NCBI GenBank assembly: GCA_018061025.1 | Contig: JAGOUY010000013.1 | Location: 1 to 54,750, forward strand | Direction: 5' to 3' | Source: Patescibacteria group bacterium | GTDB lineage: Bacteria > Patescibacteriota > Patescibacteriia > 2-12-FULL-60-25 | DNA length: 54,750 nt | Made by a program: the position numbers and the translations under genes | Notes under the pieces: model-generated | What the model was told of the DNA's origin: nothing | Seen by the model: only the letters and a program-made list of their open reading frames with translations | The model's database searches: none | Shown: positions 40,847 through 50,249 of the stretch, piece after piece | Numbering within the stretch: the stretch's first letter is position 1 | Layout: the number at the start of each line of letters is the position of its first letter

Positions 40847-41599
40847 TTACTTCTCTCGTTTGTCACAATAATGAGCGATGGCATCTCGCACGAAGACGGC
40901 GAGGCCGGGGCGGAATTTGTCGTAATACGCGGTGAAGCGTGGGTCATCGACGTACATTTGACCTAGGTTTCGATACATCGTGAGGGGACACTCGTAGAAA
41001 AACTGGATGCCTTTATAGTGCTCTGTCATCAAGGCTTGCACCTCTGGATGGCCAGGAGTTTTATCCATCGCGTCTGCAAGTTTTTGCGTAAAGGCCTTCC
41101 CATCGGCTTTCATTTTCTCCATGTCTTGCTTTGTCATCTTGCTCACGCGCGCCATGCTTTGTTTATACGCGTCCGTATTGCCCCAGCGTTGCTTCACTTC
41201 GTTTTGATACTGCTTCACATCATCATCTTTAAAGGCATTGTATAACTCTTCATCTTGTAGGGGAGTATTTGTTTGCATTGTCATAATGGTTTTCTCAATA
41301 CTTTGAATAAGGCCGTCCATACGTTTGCGTTTGAGTTGCATCAGCTTCTTTTGGTCACGCAGCGCCTCGATAATATGGAAGGTGGGACGGTCGAGCATCT
41401 GTTTGATCTCTTCCAGGGGAAAATCGAGTTCACGAAAAAACAAGATTTGCTGTAAACGAACCAGTTCTTTGTCTTCATAGTGTCGGTACCCATTCTTGGC
41501 GATGGAGGAGGGCGTTAGGAGGCCGATCTCGTCGTAGTAATGCAGGGTACGAACACTGATAGAGGCAAGTTTAGCCAAGTGATGGACGGTGTAGGACAT
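40847..41599 (-). CDS. MerR-family regulator with a TipAS domain
   Basis: A 250-residue protein. Residues 1-70 form a MerR winged helix (VHHLAKLASISVRTLHYYDEIGLL, GYRHYEDKELVRLQQILFFRELDFPLEEIKQML), a dimerisation coiled coil follows, and the C-terminal 120 residues match the TipAS antibiotic-recognition domain (WGNTDAYKQSMARVSKMTKQDMEKM, VQALMTEHYKGIQFFYECPLTMYRNLGQMY). In TipAL the domain binds thiopeptides. I start at ATG 41599, just before MSYTVHHLA. No dedicated resistance gene is adjacent, so its regulon is unknown. Confidence 0.88.
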   Translation of the reverse strand: MSYTVHHLAKLASISVRTLHYYDEIGLLTPSSIAKNGYRHYEDKELVRLQQILFFRELDFPLEEIKQMLDRPTFHIIEALRDQKKLMQLKRKRMDGLIQSIEKTIMTMQTNTPLQDEELYNAFKDDDVKQYQNEVKQRWGNTDAYKQSMARVSKMTKQDMEKMKADGKAFTQKLADAMDKTPGHPEVQALMTEHYKGIQFFYECPLTMYRNLGQMYVDDPRFTAYYDKFRPGLAVFVRDAIAHYCDKREK

Positions 41600-41738
41600 A
41601 CGCGTCTGTGCTACGATTATGTATACTAAACTATTACGTAACATAAGAGTCAAGGGAGGGGTTCGAGGGTCTGCCATTGCATTTTTCCCAGAAAAGCGTA
41701 TACTCCATCCGTTATTCTCATTATTCTAATTTTTAGCT

Positions 41739-42101
41739 ATGTTTACGAAAAAAAGCTACGGAGGCGGTGGGGGAGCGCGTGGAGGGAGCGGAGGAAGCCG
41801 CGGCGGTAGCCGCTTTGGTGGTGGGAGCAAGCCATGGGAACGTGGCGGTGACCGCACCCCAGAAATGCACTCCGCAACCTGTGATGATTGTGGCCAGCGC
41901 TGTGAAGTTCCCTTTAAACCAAATGGAAAAAAGCCTGTCTTTTGCCGCGCCTGTTTTGGCAAGCAAGAAGGGGGAGATGGCGAACGCTTCGACTCCGCAC
42001 GTCCAGCCCGCTCCGCAGCCGTAAATGGCGATCCATACCGCGACCAATTGAAAGAAATCAACTCCAAACTCGACGCGATCATTCGCTCGTTGAACGTGTA
42101 A
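41739..42101 (+). CDS. RGG-rich CxxC zinc-ribbon protein of CPR type
   Basis: A 120-residue protein with a Gly/Arg/Ser-rich basic N-terminus (residues 8-38), a zinc ribbon CDDCGQRCEVPFKPNGKKPVFCRACF (C48/C51 and C70/C73 or so), and a short C-terminal helix (YRDQLKEINSKLDAIIRSLN). I know this design as a common small protein of Patescibacteria; RNA or DNA binding by the RGG-like tail is inferred. Divergent from the TipA-like gene. Confidence 0.8.
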   Translation: MFTKKSYGGGGGARGGSGGSRGGSRFGGGSKPWERGGDRTPEMHSATCDDCGQRCEVPFKPNGKKPVFCRACFGKQEGGDGERFDSARPARSAAVNGDPYRDQLKEINSKLDAIIRSLNV

Positions 42102-42119
42102 CAGTTAAAAGATCCCATG

Positions 42120-42146
42120 AAACCCCATCTCCATGATGGGGTTTTT
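42120..42146 (+). terminator. Intrinsic terminator
   Basis: AAACCCCATC pairs with GATGGGGTTT around TCCAT, followed by T-run. It ends the zinc-ribbon gene. Confidence 0.85.
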
Positions 42147-42173
42147 GGTCGCGTTTGCTATACTCCATGGTAT

Positions 42174-43220
42174 ATGAATTTTCTAAACCAACTAAACACC
42201 AAGCAGGTGCACGTGCTTAAGCTCCTCGGAGCGGGCTTGATCGCGATCATTGTGCTCGCCTTTGTCGGACGCTTATTCGGTTCCTCGTTCTCCTCCTTCT
42301 CGCCCATGCAGCGCATTGGATACGGAGGGGCTGCTACGACGGGCTACCCTGCCACCCAGGACTATTATGGCAAAATGATGGGAGGGGCAGCCGACAGCGC
42401 CGCCATGCCGGAATTATCCATTCGGAATATTAATCCTTCGATTGCCCCCGTCCCTGCACAACCACCCACCGGGAACGAAGCCGAAGCCTATGAAGTCAGA
42501 AACTACCGTGGAGTCATAGAGACGAGCCGCCTCCAAGATACCTGTGGCAAGATCATCGCCTTAAAAGCGGCGAGCTACGTTATCTTTGAAAATGCTCATC
42601 AATCGGATCACAATTGTGATTACACCTTCAAAGTCGAGCGTGCTCGCGTCGAAGATGTGTTGACCTATGTGAAGGCATTGGGACCAAAGGATTTGTCTGA
42701 AAATACGCAAACGATCAAACGCACCATTGATGACTTCACGAGCGAAGTCGAGATCTTGCAAAAAAAGAAAGCAACCATAGAAAAGACCTTGGAAGACGCG
42801 ACGAAGGCCTATGATGAAATTACGGCCGTCGCGACACGCGCCCAAGATGCCAACAGTCTCGCCAACATCATTACAAGTAAATTGCAGATCATTGAGCGCT
42901 TAACCCAAGAACGGATCAATATTAGCGAGCAGCTTGATCGTCTTTCCCGTGCCAAGGCCGAACAGCTCGACCGGCTTGAATACACCTACTTTTCCTTGGC
43001 TGTTTACGAAAACAAATACCTCGACGGAGACAGCTTAAAAGAATCCTGGAAAAATGCCCTCCGAACCTTCGTACAAGACCTAAACAAGATCGCCCAAGAC
43101 TTGAGCATTACGCTTGTCGCCCTGTTCTTCTTGGCCATCCAATACATCATCTACTTCTTCATCCTCCTCATCATCGTCAAATACGTGTGGCGCACCGCGA
43201 ATTATATTTGGAAGAAGTAA
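42174..43220 (+). CDS. DUF4349 membrane protein
   Basis: A 348-residue protein: membrane segment near residues 12-35, an extracytoplasmic Pro-rich stretch, a globular domain with a CGK...C pair, a coiled coil of about 100 residues (IDDFTSEVEILQKKKATIEKTLEDATKAYDEI and on), and a C-terminal membrane helix. This is the DUF4349 layout. I use ATG 42174 (CATGGTAT-ATG). Probably membrane-associated; the function of the family is unknown. Confidence 0.82.
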   Translation: MNFLNQLNTKQVHVLKLLGAGLIAIIVLAFVGRLFGSSFSSFSPMQRIGYGGAATTGYPATQDYYGKMMGGAADSAAMPELSIRNINPSIAPVPAQPPTGNEAEAYEVRNYRGVIETSRLQDTCGKIIALKAASYVIFENAHQSDHNCDYTFKVERARVEDVLTYVKALGPKDLSENTQTIKRTIDDFTSEVEILQKKKATIEKTLEDATKAYDEITAVATRAQDANSLANIITSKLQIIERLTQERINISEQLDRLSRAKAEQLDRLEYTYFSLAVYENKYLDGDSLKESWKNALRTFVQDLNKIAQDLSITLVALFFLAIQYIIYFFILLIIVKYVWRTANYIWKK

Positions 43221-43232
43221 GAAGGGCAGAGT

Positions 43233-43272
43233 AAAAAACAAGGGCTAGACGAATATCTAGCCCTTGTTTTTT
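43233..43272. terminator. Strong bidirectional terminator
   Basis: A perfect 17-bp stem (43233-43249 with 43256-43272) around CGAATA, with A- and T-runs at the base. Confidence 0.9.
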
Positions 43273-43327
43273 TGACCGAATTGTGATAGGAACGAAGGAG
43301 AGCTGCGGCTCGGAAAGAGAGTTAGTC

Positions 43328-43672
43328 ATGAACAAGGGTAGCATGTGTTCGTTCCTCGCTCGTCTGCTGGTCGCCGCGTGCCTCCTCCTCGGGCTGGGGG
43401 ACTGCACCACCCCGTACATCGTAACACAGACCCCGTGGGAGACTCAGGAATATCATCCGTGGGGGGTGAGCGATAGCGTTGTTTGTGATTGCGGTAATCA
43501 GATGTGCCGTTGCCCCGGAATTTTCCATTCCATTTACGTAGGCGGCGCTCCTCCCAATCCTAGGTTCAGTTACACCTACATTAGTTGCATCGGAGCTGCA
43601 CCTCCCCCCGGGTATTCTCCCACCCTCGGATGGCTGCGTGCGAGATGCCCCTATCTAGAGTCCTCCAGCTAA
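43328..43672 (+). CDS. GC-rich lipoprotein D
   Basis: A 114-residue lipoprotein with signal peptide and lipobox GLGDCT, then an aromatic stretch and six cysteines (VVCDCGNQMCRCPG, ISCIG, RARC). Base composition is GC-rich like lipoproteins A-C, and it has the same export design, but it lacks their 3' hairpin element. AAGAGAG before ATG 43328 may be a weak Shine-Dalgarno site. Function unknown. Confidence 0.6.
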   Translation: MNKGSMCSFLARLLVAACLLLGLGDCTTPYIVTQTPWETQEYHPWGVSDSVVCDCGNQMCRCPGIFHSIYVGGAPPNPRFSYTYISCIGAAPPPGYSPTLGWLRARCPYLESSS

Positions 43673-43681
43673 GCATGAAGC

Positions 43682-43719
43682 TTACTCTATCTGTACTGAG
43701 TGGGCTTTCTTTTTTTTAG
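43682..43719 (+). terminator. Intrinsic terminator of lipoprotein D
   Basis: AGCTTACTC-type arm pairs with GAGTGGGCT (9 bp with two G-U pairs) around a 10-base loop, followed by TTTCTTTTTTTT. Confidence 0.72.
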
Positions 43720-43726
43720 GCAAAAT

Positions 43727-43762
43727 GCATGGTTTGACACAGATCAAAATCATGCCTAGTAT
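43727..43762 (+). promoter_or_regulatory. MarR promoter and operator
   Basis: TTGACA (43734-43739) and TAGTAT (43757-43762) are 17 bases apart. An imperfect palindrome, GCATGGTTTGA (43727-43737) against TCAAAATCATGC (43744-43755), overlaps the -35 and the spacer, a typical site for an autoregulating MarR dimer. Confidence 0.65.
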
Positions 43763-43795
43763 TGTAAGACGCTTAACTATTTTTTCCATTCTTAT

Positions 43796-44263
43796 ATGAA
43801 TAGACAAGAACGCTTGGAAAAACTCTTTCAAACCATGGAGGCGATCACGCGTTGGAAGGCCTATCGTCAACGTCGTGAACCTATGCCCGCAGGCGTACCA
43901 ACCAGCACACGTCTGTCTGTATTGACCGCAATTGCCTATGAAGATGCCAAGACCATCAAAGACCTGGCCCAACGATTCCGTATGACGTCGAGCGCAGCGA
44001 CACAGCTCGTCAACAGTTTAAGTGAGGAAGGGCTCGTCACGCGCACGAAAGACACAGAAGACCGTCGTAAAACAGGACTGTCTCTCACGCCTGCGGGCAA
44101 AAAGATTTTATCATTGGCGAAGAAACGTTGTTTCACGATTTTGGCAGAATTATTCGAATCTCTTAGTGAGAAAGACCTGCAATCCCTTCAGCTTATCCAA
44201 GAGAAAATTGTGAGCCATCTTCATAGCGTATGGACAGCCCCAGACAAGCCCAACAGCCCGTAG
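43796..44263 (+). CDS. MarR-family transcriptional regulator
   Basis: A 155-residue winged-helix protein: STRLSVLTAIAYEDAKTIKDLAQRFRMTSSAATQLVNSLSEEGLVTRTKDTEDRRKTGLSLTPAGKKIL, which contains the MarR DNA-recognition helix and wing with DRRK. It probably represses itself and the two ABC genes that follow, whose first start lies 34 bases inside this gene. The inducer is probably a substrate of the transporter. Confidence 0.9.
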   Translation: MNRQERLEKLFQTMEAITRWKAYRQRREPMPAGVPTSTRLSVLTAIAYEDAKTIKDLAQRFRMTSSAATQLVNSLSEEGLVTRTKDTEDRRKTGLSLTPAGKKILSLAKKRCFTILAELFESLSEKDLQSLQLIQEKIVSHLHSVWTAPDKPNSP

Positions 44264-45987
44264 CAAAAAAGCCGAGCGTGTTTGGGCTTTTGCGTCCATA
44301 CGCAAGCTTCGTCGGATTGCTCATCCTCTTTGCCTTGCTGAGTAACGGCTTAAACTTAGTCCTGCCAAAACTGGTTGCTAATGGAATGGATGCATACGTA
44401 AATCAGACGTTGATCCTCAAAACCGTGGTCGAGCAGTTTTTCTTCATCTCGATCGGCATCTTTGTCTTCACGTCTTTACAGTTTCTCATCCAAACCTACG
44501 TCGCCGAACGTGTGGCTCGTGATTTGCGTGAAAAAATTTCCGATACCATTTCGGTCCAAGGCTATACCTCCATCCATACGGCTCAACCCGGTAAGTTGCT
44601 AACAAATCTTACGGCGGATGTCGATTCCATTAAATTATTTGTCTCACAAGCCGTTTCTTCCATTGTTTCTTCGCTGTGTATTATCGTCGGAGCCAGCATC
44701 CTCTTGCTCACGATTAATTTTTGGTTAGCTCTCGCCGTATTAAGTATCTTGCCGTTCATTGGAGGAACCTTTTTTGTGGTCTTTGGAAAAGTTCGTAAGC
44801 TCTTTGTGTCTAGCCGGGAAGTCATCGATTGGTTAAATAAAGTCATCAATGAAAGTATTTTGGGTGCGTCCCTCATCCGTGTCTTGCATGCAACAGAGGA
44901 AGAAGGCCAAAAATTCTTGGCCGCCAATACCAAGGCACGTGACTTGGGATACCGTATCTTAGGCTTATTTGCGGGCATGATTCCGATCATCACGTTTTTG
45001 GCGAACATCGCCATGCTGATTATTTTAGTGTTAGGGGGAAGATTCGTGGTGTTAGGAAGCATGAGCTTAGGTTCATTCGCCGCCTTTACGACCTATATCG
45101 CTTTGCTTATTTTCCCCATCCTGATAATTGGGTTCATGAGCAACTTGATCGCCCAAGCCTCGGCCTCATACGAGCGTATCTCACAAGTATTGAACTTGCC
45201 TCCTGTCGCACAAGCCGGAACCATGGAGGCCTCCTTACAGGGAAACGTTACCGTCAAAGACGTGCGGTTAGCGTATGGAGAAAAAACCGTGCTGAAAGAT
45301 ATTTCCTTTGAGATTCGTCCTGGCCAACGCGTCGCGATCATCGGTCCAACGGCTGCAGGCAAAACACAACTGCTCTATCTATTGACGGGGCTCTTACCTC
45401 CCACGAGTGGAACGATTCTCTACGATCAGCATCCAATCGGAGCCTATACCTCCGAAGCCTTCTATCGCCGCCTCGGACTCGTCTTCCAAGACAGCATTCT
45501 CTTTAATCTGAGCTTGCGAGAAAATATCGCGTTTAGTCCGTTGGCAACGAACGAGTCATTGCAACGAGCCATCGATACGGCTGAGTTACATGACCTTGTG
45601 CAATCATTGCCACAAGGGTTAGACACGATCGTGTCTGAGCGCGGAGCGAGTTTATCGGGAGGGCAAAAGCAGCGCTTGATGTTGGCGCGTGCGTTGGCGA
45701 TTAACCCGACGGTTCTGTTTTTAGATGATTTTACCGCGCGCGTGGATGCACCGACGGAGCAGAAGATTATTGCCAATCTCCAAAAAAATTATCCAGATCT
45801 GACATTGATTTCTGTTACCCAAAAAATCTCTTCCGTAGAAGATTACGACCAGATCATCTTCCTGATGGAAGGAGAAGTTTTAGCCAAGGGGACGCATCAA
45901 GAACTCTTAGCAACCTCGCCAGAATACGTGCAGGTTTACAATTCCCAACGCAGTACCAGTCACTATGAATTACACCCTCAAGAGTAA
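44230..45987 (+). CDS. Heterodimeric ABC exporter subunit, degenerate-site half
   Basis: A 585-residue type IV ABC exporter half: six membrane helices, then a nucleotide-binding domain with Walker A GPTAAGKT, signature LSGGQKQR, and Walker B VLFLDDFTARVD. The residue after the Walker B Asp is Asp instead of the catalytic Glu. In heterodimeric exporters (BmrCD, TM287/288) that marks the degenerate ATP site. It overlaps marR by 34 bases and the next gene by 23 bases, so all three are translationally coupled. Probably multidrug export. Confidence 0.88.
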   Translation: MDSPRQAQQPVAKKPSVFGLLRPYASFVGLLILFALLSNGLNLVLPKLVANGMDAYVNQTLILKTVVEQFFFISIGIFVFTSLQFLIQTYVAERVARDLREKISDTISVQGYTSIHTAQPGKLLTNLTADVDSIKLFVSQAVSSIVSSLCIIVGASILLLTINFWLALAVLSILPFIGGTFFVVFGKVRKLFVSSREVIDWLNKVINESILGASLIRVLHATEEEGQKFLAANTKARDLGYRILGLFAGMIPIITFLANIAMLIILVLGGRFVVLGSMSLGSFAAFTTYIALLIFPILIIGFMSNLIAQASASYERISQVLNLPPVAQAGTMEASLQGNVTVKDVRLAYGEKTVLKDISFEIRPGQRVAIIGPTAAGKTQLLYLLTGLLPPTSGTILYDQHPIGAYTSEAFYRRLGLVFQDSILFNLSLRENIAFSPLATNESLQRAIDTAELHDLVQSLPQGLDTIVSERGASLSGGQKQRLMLARALAINPTVLFLDDFTARVDAPTEQKIIANLQKNYPDLTLISVTQKISSVEDYDQIIFLMEGEVLAKGTHQELLATSPEYVQVYNSQRSTSHYELHPQE

Positions 45988-47740
45988 GCCTGCGGATGCA
46001 GAGCCTGCCAAACGTCCTTGGCAAACTCTCTGGCAAAATTTGAGCCAACTTCTTGCCGACGAGAAACGGGCCCTCGCCGTGGCATTTGTTGGAATTTTTC
46101 TGAATGCCGCTCTCAATATCTGCGCGCCGCTTCTCATCGGACATGCCGTAGATACCTATGTGCTAACCAAGCAATACCAAGGCATATTGATGTATGGAGG
46201 GATCCTGTTCGTTGTCTACCTCTTGGCGCTTGTAAGTGGGTATGTCCAAACGCGTTGGATGGGAGGAGTGGGACAGCGCGTCTTGTTCAAATTACGCAAC
46301 GCTATCTTTACCAAGTTGCAAGAATTGCCTGTTGCGTTTTTCACGCAAAACAAAGCCGGTGATTTGATCTCGCGTATCAATAATGACACGGATAAGCTCA
46401 ACATGTTCTTCTCCCAGTCACTAATGCAGTTGGTGGGGAGTCTGTTTATCATGCTCGGCGCAGGCATCTTTCTCTTGAGCATCCATGGGCGTTTAGGCTT
46501 GGCCGCTCTTGCGCCTGCAGCCTTCTTATTAGTGCTCACACAGCTCCTCTCACCCTGGGTTAAACGTCAAAATACCCGAAACTTGCAAAGCGTTGGTGGG
46601 ATGAGCAGTGAGATCCAAGAAAGCTTACAAAATTTCAAAGTCATCGTGGCCTTCAATCGCCGCGATTATTTCCGCGAACGCTTCCAAGAAGTCAATCAAT
46701 CAAACTACGTCACTTCTATGCGCGCGAGTTTAGCGAACGCGATCTTCACTCCTTTATATGGACTGTCAGCCAATCTGGCACAGTTGATCGTCCTTGCTTA
46801 CGGAATCTATCTTATTACCCAGGGAAGTTTTACCTTGGGGCTGTTGATCAGCTTTTTGGCATACATCCATAACTTCTATACGCCGTTGCGACAATTAGCC
46901 GCACTCTGGAGTAGTTTTCAGGTCGCTTTAGCGGGCTGGGAACGCGTGTCAGAAATCTTGGCCTTAAAAACAGATTTAGAGACCGTACCTTCTTCTGAAA
47001 CATCGGCCTGCAGCAAAGAGGGGAGCGTCCTTTCTTTTAAGGACGTCGCTTTTCGCTATCCAGATGGCAAGGAAGTTATCAAGTATGTCTCGTTCAGCTT
47101 AGAAAAAGGCAAAACCTATGCTCTTGTTGGTCCAACCGGGGGAGGGAAGACGACGACCGCCTCTCTCATGGCGCGTTTGTATGATGCAACGGAAGGCAGT
47201 ATCTGCTTGCACGGACGAGACATCCGTTCATATTCACCCGCCGAACGCGCCCAGAAAATCGGATTTATTTTACAAGAGCCGTTTCTCTTTAGTGGAACCA
47301 TTGGAGAAAATCTTGTCTATGGAAACGAGCAATATCTTCAGCGCTCACAAGAGCAGCTCACGCAGGCCATCAACCAAGCAGGACTTACGCCGCTTATCCA
47401 GTCCTTTGAAAAAGGCTTAGAGACACCTGTTACGAGTGGGGGAGATGGCATGAGTGTCGGAGAGCGCCAGCTTATCGCCTTCATGCGTGCGGTCCTCCGT
47501 AAACCAGATGTCTTGATTTTGGATGAGGCTACTGCCAATATCGACACCGTCACCGAACAAAAATTAGAACGAGTCATGAAACAATTGCCAAAAGACACGG
47601 TCAAAGTCATTATCGCCCACCGCTTAAACACGATTGAAGAAGCGGACGAAATCTTCTTTGTGAATGGTGGCCAAGTAACACCAGCCGGCTCTCTCGAACA
47701 CGCGGTCGAGATGTTAATGCAAGGAAAACGGATGAGTTAA
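45965..47740 (+). CDS. Heterodimeric ABC exporter subunit, catalytic half
   Basis: A 591-residue partner of the previous gene. The nucleotide domain has Walker A GPTGGGKTT and Walker B VLILDEATANID with the catalytic Glu intact, while the signature reads MSVGERQL, away from LSGGQ. Together, this subunit's Walker motifs and the partner's LSGGQ would form the active site, and the partner's Walker motifs with this MSVGE the degenerate one. The complementary defects support a true heterodimer. Confidence 0.88.
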   Translation: MNYTLKSKPADAEPAKRPWQTLWQNLSQLLADEKRALAVAFVGIFLNAALNICAPLLIGHAVDTYVLTKQYQGILMYGGILFVVYLLALVSGYVQTRWMGGVGQRVLFKLRNAIFTKLQELPVAFFTQNKAGDLISRINNDTDKLNMFFSQSLMQLVGSLFIMLGAGIFLLSIHGRLGLAALAPAAFLLVLTQLLSPWVKRQNTRNLQSVGGMSSEIQESLQNFKVIVAFNRRDYFRERFQEVNQSNYVTSMRASLANAIFTPLYGLSANLAQLIVLAYGIYLITQGSFTLGLLISFLAYIHNFYTPLRQLAALWSSFQVALAGWERVSEILALKTDLETVPSSETSACSKEGSVLSFKDVAFRYPDGKEVIKYVSFSLEKGKTYALVGPTGGGKTTTASLMARLYDATEGSICLHGRDIRSYSPAERAQKIGFILQEPFLFSGTIGENLVYGNEQYLQRSQEQLTQAINQAGLTPLIQSFEKGLETPVTSGGDGMSVGERQLIAFMRAVLRKPDVLILDEATANIDTVTEQKLERVMKQLPKDTVKVIIAHRLNTIEEADEIFFVNGGQVTPAGSLEHAVEMLMQGKRMS

Positions 47741-47783
47741 ACAAGACTTGCTCTCTTTTCACGGCCTGCTATGATGGCGCGCA

Positions 47784-48731
47784 ATGTCTATCCTCATTTC
47801 AGGCTCCTTAGCCTACGATTACATCCTGAATGTTCCGGATCGTTTTTCTGATCATCTGTTACCGGACCAGCTACACATCCTAAGTGTAGGGTTTTTGGTA
47901 GAGCGTTTGGAGCGAGGGTGGGGAGGAACGGCGGGCAATATTGCTTATGCCATGTGCGCGTTAGGAACGCGGCCGTTGATCGTCTCAGCCGTCGGTTCTG
48001 ATGGAGCGCCCTATCTCGAGCGGTTGCGTGGATTAGGGCTTGCTACACACTCCATTTATGAAGCTCCTTCTACGCTCACAGCCGCCGCTCACATTATTAC
48101 CGATAAAGCGAATAACCAAATTACCGGATTTTTCCCAGGGCCTTTAGCAGAAGCAGGAAGGACACACGTACAGGATCTCGTACCAACGCCATCTTTGGCG
48201 CTTGTTAGTCCGAACCCGGTCTCCGTGATGCTGAAACACCTCCGCGAAGCGAAAGAATTGGAAATAAGGACCGTGTTCGATCCAGGTCAAGCGATCACCC
48301 TCTTTTCCCCTGAAGAGCTGCGGCAAGGAGTAGAGGATGCCTGGTGCATCATGGCCAATGATTACGAGATGAAGTTGTTAACGGATCGGACAGGCTTCTC
48401 CATCGCAGATCTTTTGACCAAAGTTGAGTTACTCGTGACAACGTTAGGGGCGGAAGGCTCGCTCATCCAAACCGCAGACGGCCAATCCATCCGCGTCTCC
48501 GCCTGCCCGCCCCAAGCCTGTCTCGACCCAACCGGAGCAGGGGACGCCTTCCGCGCCGGCTTCTTTGTTGGATACGAACAGGGGAAAGACCTAAAAACTT
48601 GTGCCCAAATCGGCGCCGTCCTCGCCACCTACGTCGTAGAAACGCGAGGAACCCAAGCCTATCAATTCACAAAAGAAGAATTTTGCCAGAGATATGAAAA
48701 GGAGTATGGAGAGGTGCTGATCCTGAGCTAA
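47784..48731 (+). CDS. PfkB-family kinase, probably adenosine kinase
   Basis: A 315-residue ribokinase-fold protein: GGTAGNIAYAMCALG near residue 50 (PfkB signature 1) and DPTGAGDAFRAGFFVGYEQG near residue 255 (signature 2 with the catalytic Asp). The combination with HIITDKANNQITGFFPGP is seen in adenosine-kinase-like members. The next gene is ahcY, which releases adenosine; a kinase converting it to AMP would pull that reaction forward. Substrate is inferred from the neighbour. Confidence 0.78.
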   Translation: MSILISGSLAYDYILNVPDRFSDHLLPDQLHILSVGFLVERLERGWGGTAGNIAYAMCALGTRPLIVSAVGSDGAPYLERLRGLGLATHSIYEAPSTLTAAAHIITDKANNQITGFFPGPLAEAGRTHVQDLVPTPSLALVSPNPVSVMLKHLREAKELEIRTVFDPGQAITLFSPEELRQGVEDAWCIMANDYEMKLLTDRTGFSIADLLTKVELLVTTLGAEGSLIQTADGQSIRVSACPPQACLDPTGAGDAFRAGFFVGYEQGKDLKTCAQIGAVLATYVVETRGTQAYQFTKEEFCQRYEKEYGEVLILS

Positions 48732-48743
48732 CGTTCCTTGGGT

Positions 48744-48827
48744 TCTGTCACCCCCGCGAAGGCGGGGGCCCAGCCTCGATCGATCGAACTGTCTGGGCCG
48801 GGTTCCCGCCTTCGCGGGAATGACAGA
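48744..48827. repeat. Paired REP-like GCGAAGGCGGG repeats
   Basis: Two inverted copies of a unit with CCCGCGAAGGCGGG and GTCA/TGAC ends face each other across about 16 bases. Single copies recur at 51036-51071 and 54570-54604. The same unit is known from intergenic regions of many bacteria as a REP-like sequence. Confidence 0.75.
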
Positions 48828-48884
48828 AAATAATAACTCTATTTCAATCGTGTTTTTGCCGCCGCCTATTTCCCTTATATTATT

Positions 48885-50186
48885 ATGTCCACTTCCTACA
48901 AAGTTGCTGATATCTCCCTCGCTGCGTGGGGTCGCCAAGAAATTATTTTGGCGGAGAAAGAAATGCCAGGTCTCATGGCCTTACGCGCGCAACACGGCGC
49001 AAGCAAGCCTCTCAACGGCGCACGCATCGCCGGTTGTTTGCACATGACGATCCAGACCGCTGTTCTCATCGAGACGCTCATCGAACTCGGCGCAGAGGTC
49101 CGCTGGAGCAGCTGTAATATTTTTTCAACACAAGATCACGCCGCTGCCGCGATTGCTGCCGCCGGCATCCCTGTCTTTGCGTGGAAAGGGGAATCGGAAG
49201 AAGAGTACTGGTGGTGTGTGGAAGAAAGTTTGAAGTTTGCCGACGGTAAAGGACCAAACATGCTTCTCGACGATGGAGGCGATCTGACCGTGCTCGTCCA
49301 CGAAAAACACCCTGAGATGTTAGCAGAGATCAAAGGCGTATCTGAAGAAACAACAACGGGTGTCCATCGTCTTTACCAAATGATGGAACAGGGAACCCTC
49401 AAACTTCCTGCGATCAACGTCAACGATTCTGTTACCAAATCAAAATTTGATAATAAATACGGCTGTCGTGAAAGTTTGGCCGACGGCATCAAACGCGCCA
49501 CCGACACCATGATCGCAGGAAAAGTCGTGGTCGTGGCCGGCTACGGTGATGTCGGTAAAGGTTGCGCGCAAAGCATGGATGGCTTTGGCGCCCGTGTGCT
49601 CGTTACAGAAATTGATCCAATCAATGCCCTGCAGGCTGCTATGGAAGGCTATGAAGTCGTAACCATGGATGAAGCCGCCTCTATTGGCGATATCTTTGTT
49701 ACCGCTACAGGCTGTTGCGATGTCATCACAGGCGAGCACATGAACGCCATGAAAGACGGTGCGATCGTGTGTAACATCGGTCACTTTGATAGCGAGATCT
49801 CCGTCGCTTGGCTCCTCGAACAATCTACGATCAAACGTGAAACCATTAAGCCTCAAGTCGACAAATTCATCTGGCCAAATGGGAAGTGTCTCATCCTCTT
49901 GTCCGAAGGACGGTTAGTAAACCTCGGCAACGCCCATGGCCACCCAAGCTTTGTCATGAGCACCTCATTCACCAACCAGACCTTGGCGCAATTAGCTTTG
50001 TGGTCGAATGACGGGAAATACGAACAAGGCAAGGTCTACATGTTGCCAAAAGAATTGGATGAAGAAGTCGCAAGACTCCACCTCGCCAAACTTGGAGTGA
50101 AGCTCACGACCCTGACGGATAAGCAATCCAAATACCTCGGCATTCACCACAAGGGTCCATACAAACCAGAACAGTATCGGTACTAA
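48885..50186 (+). CDS. ahcY: Adenosylhomocysteinase
   Basis: A 433-residue NAD-dependent SAH hydrolase that splits S-adenosylhomocysteine into adenosine and homocysteine. Visible are the substrate-binding [16 protein letters not shown] and [18 protein letters not shown], the [13 protein letters not shown] block with the catalytic Lys, the NAD-binding [22 protein letters not shown], and the C-terminal [10 protein letters not shown] that reaches into the neighbouring subunit. Full length. It works with the PfkB kinase upstream in the methylation cycle. Confidence 0.96.
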   Translation: MSTSYKVADISLAAWGRQEIILAEKEMPGLMALRAQHGASKPLNGARIAGCLHMTIQTAVLIETLIELGAEVRWSSCNIFSTQDHAAAAIAAAGIPVFAWKGESEEEYWWCVEESLKFADGKGPNMLLDDGGDLTVLVHEKHPEMLAEIKGVSEETTTGVHRLYQMMEQGTLKLPAINVNDSVTKSKFDNKYGCRESLADGIKRATDTMIAGKVVVVAGYGDVGKGCAQSMDGFGARVLVTEIDPINALQAAMEGYEVVTMDEAASIGDIFVTATGCCDVITGEHMNAMKDGAIVCNIGHFDSEISVAWLLEQSTIKRETIKPQVDKFIWPNGKCLILLSEGRLVNLGNAHGHPSFVMSTSFTNQTLAQLALWSNDGKYEQGKVYMLPKELDEEVARLHLAKLGVKLTTLTDKQSKYLGIHHKGPYKPEQYRY

Positions 50187-50198
50187 GATTCTCTCAGA

Positions 50199-50236
50199 GT
50201 ATAAAACACCGACCTACGATGGTCGGTGTTTTATAC
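50199..50236. terminator. Strong bidirectional terminator
   Basis: A 16-bp perfect stem around TACGAT between the convergent ahcY and greA genes. Confidence 0.9.
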
Positions 50237-50249
50237 GAGATATAGTAGA

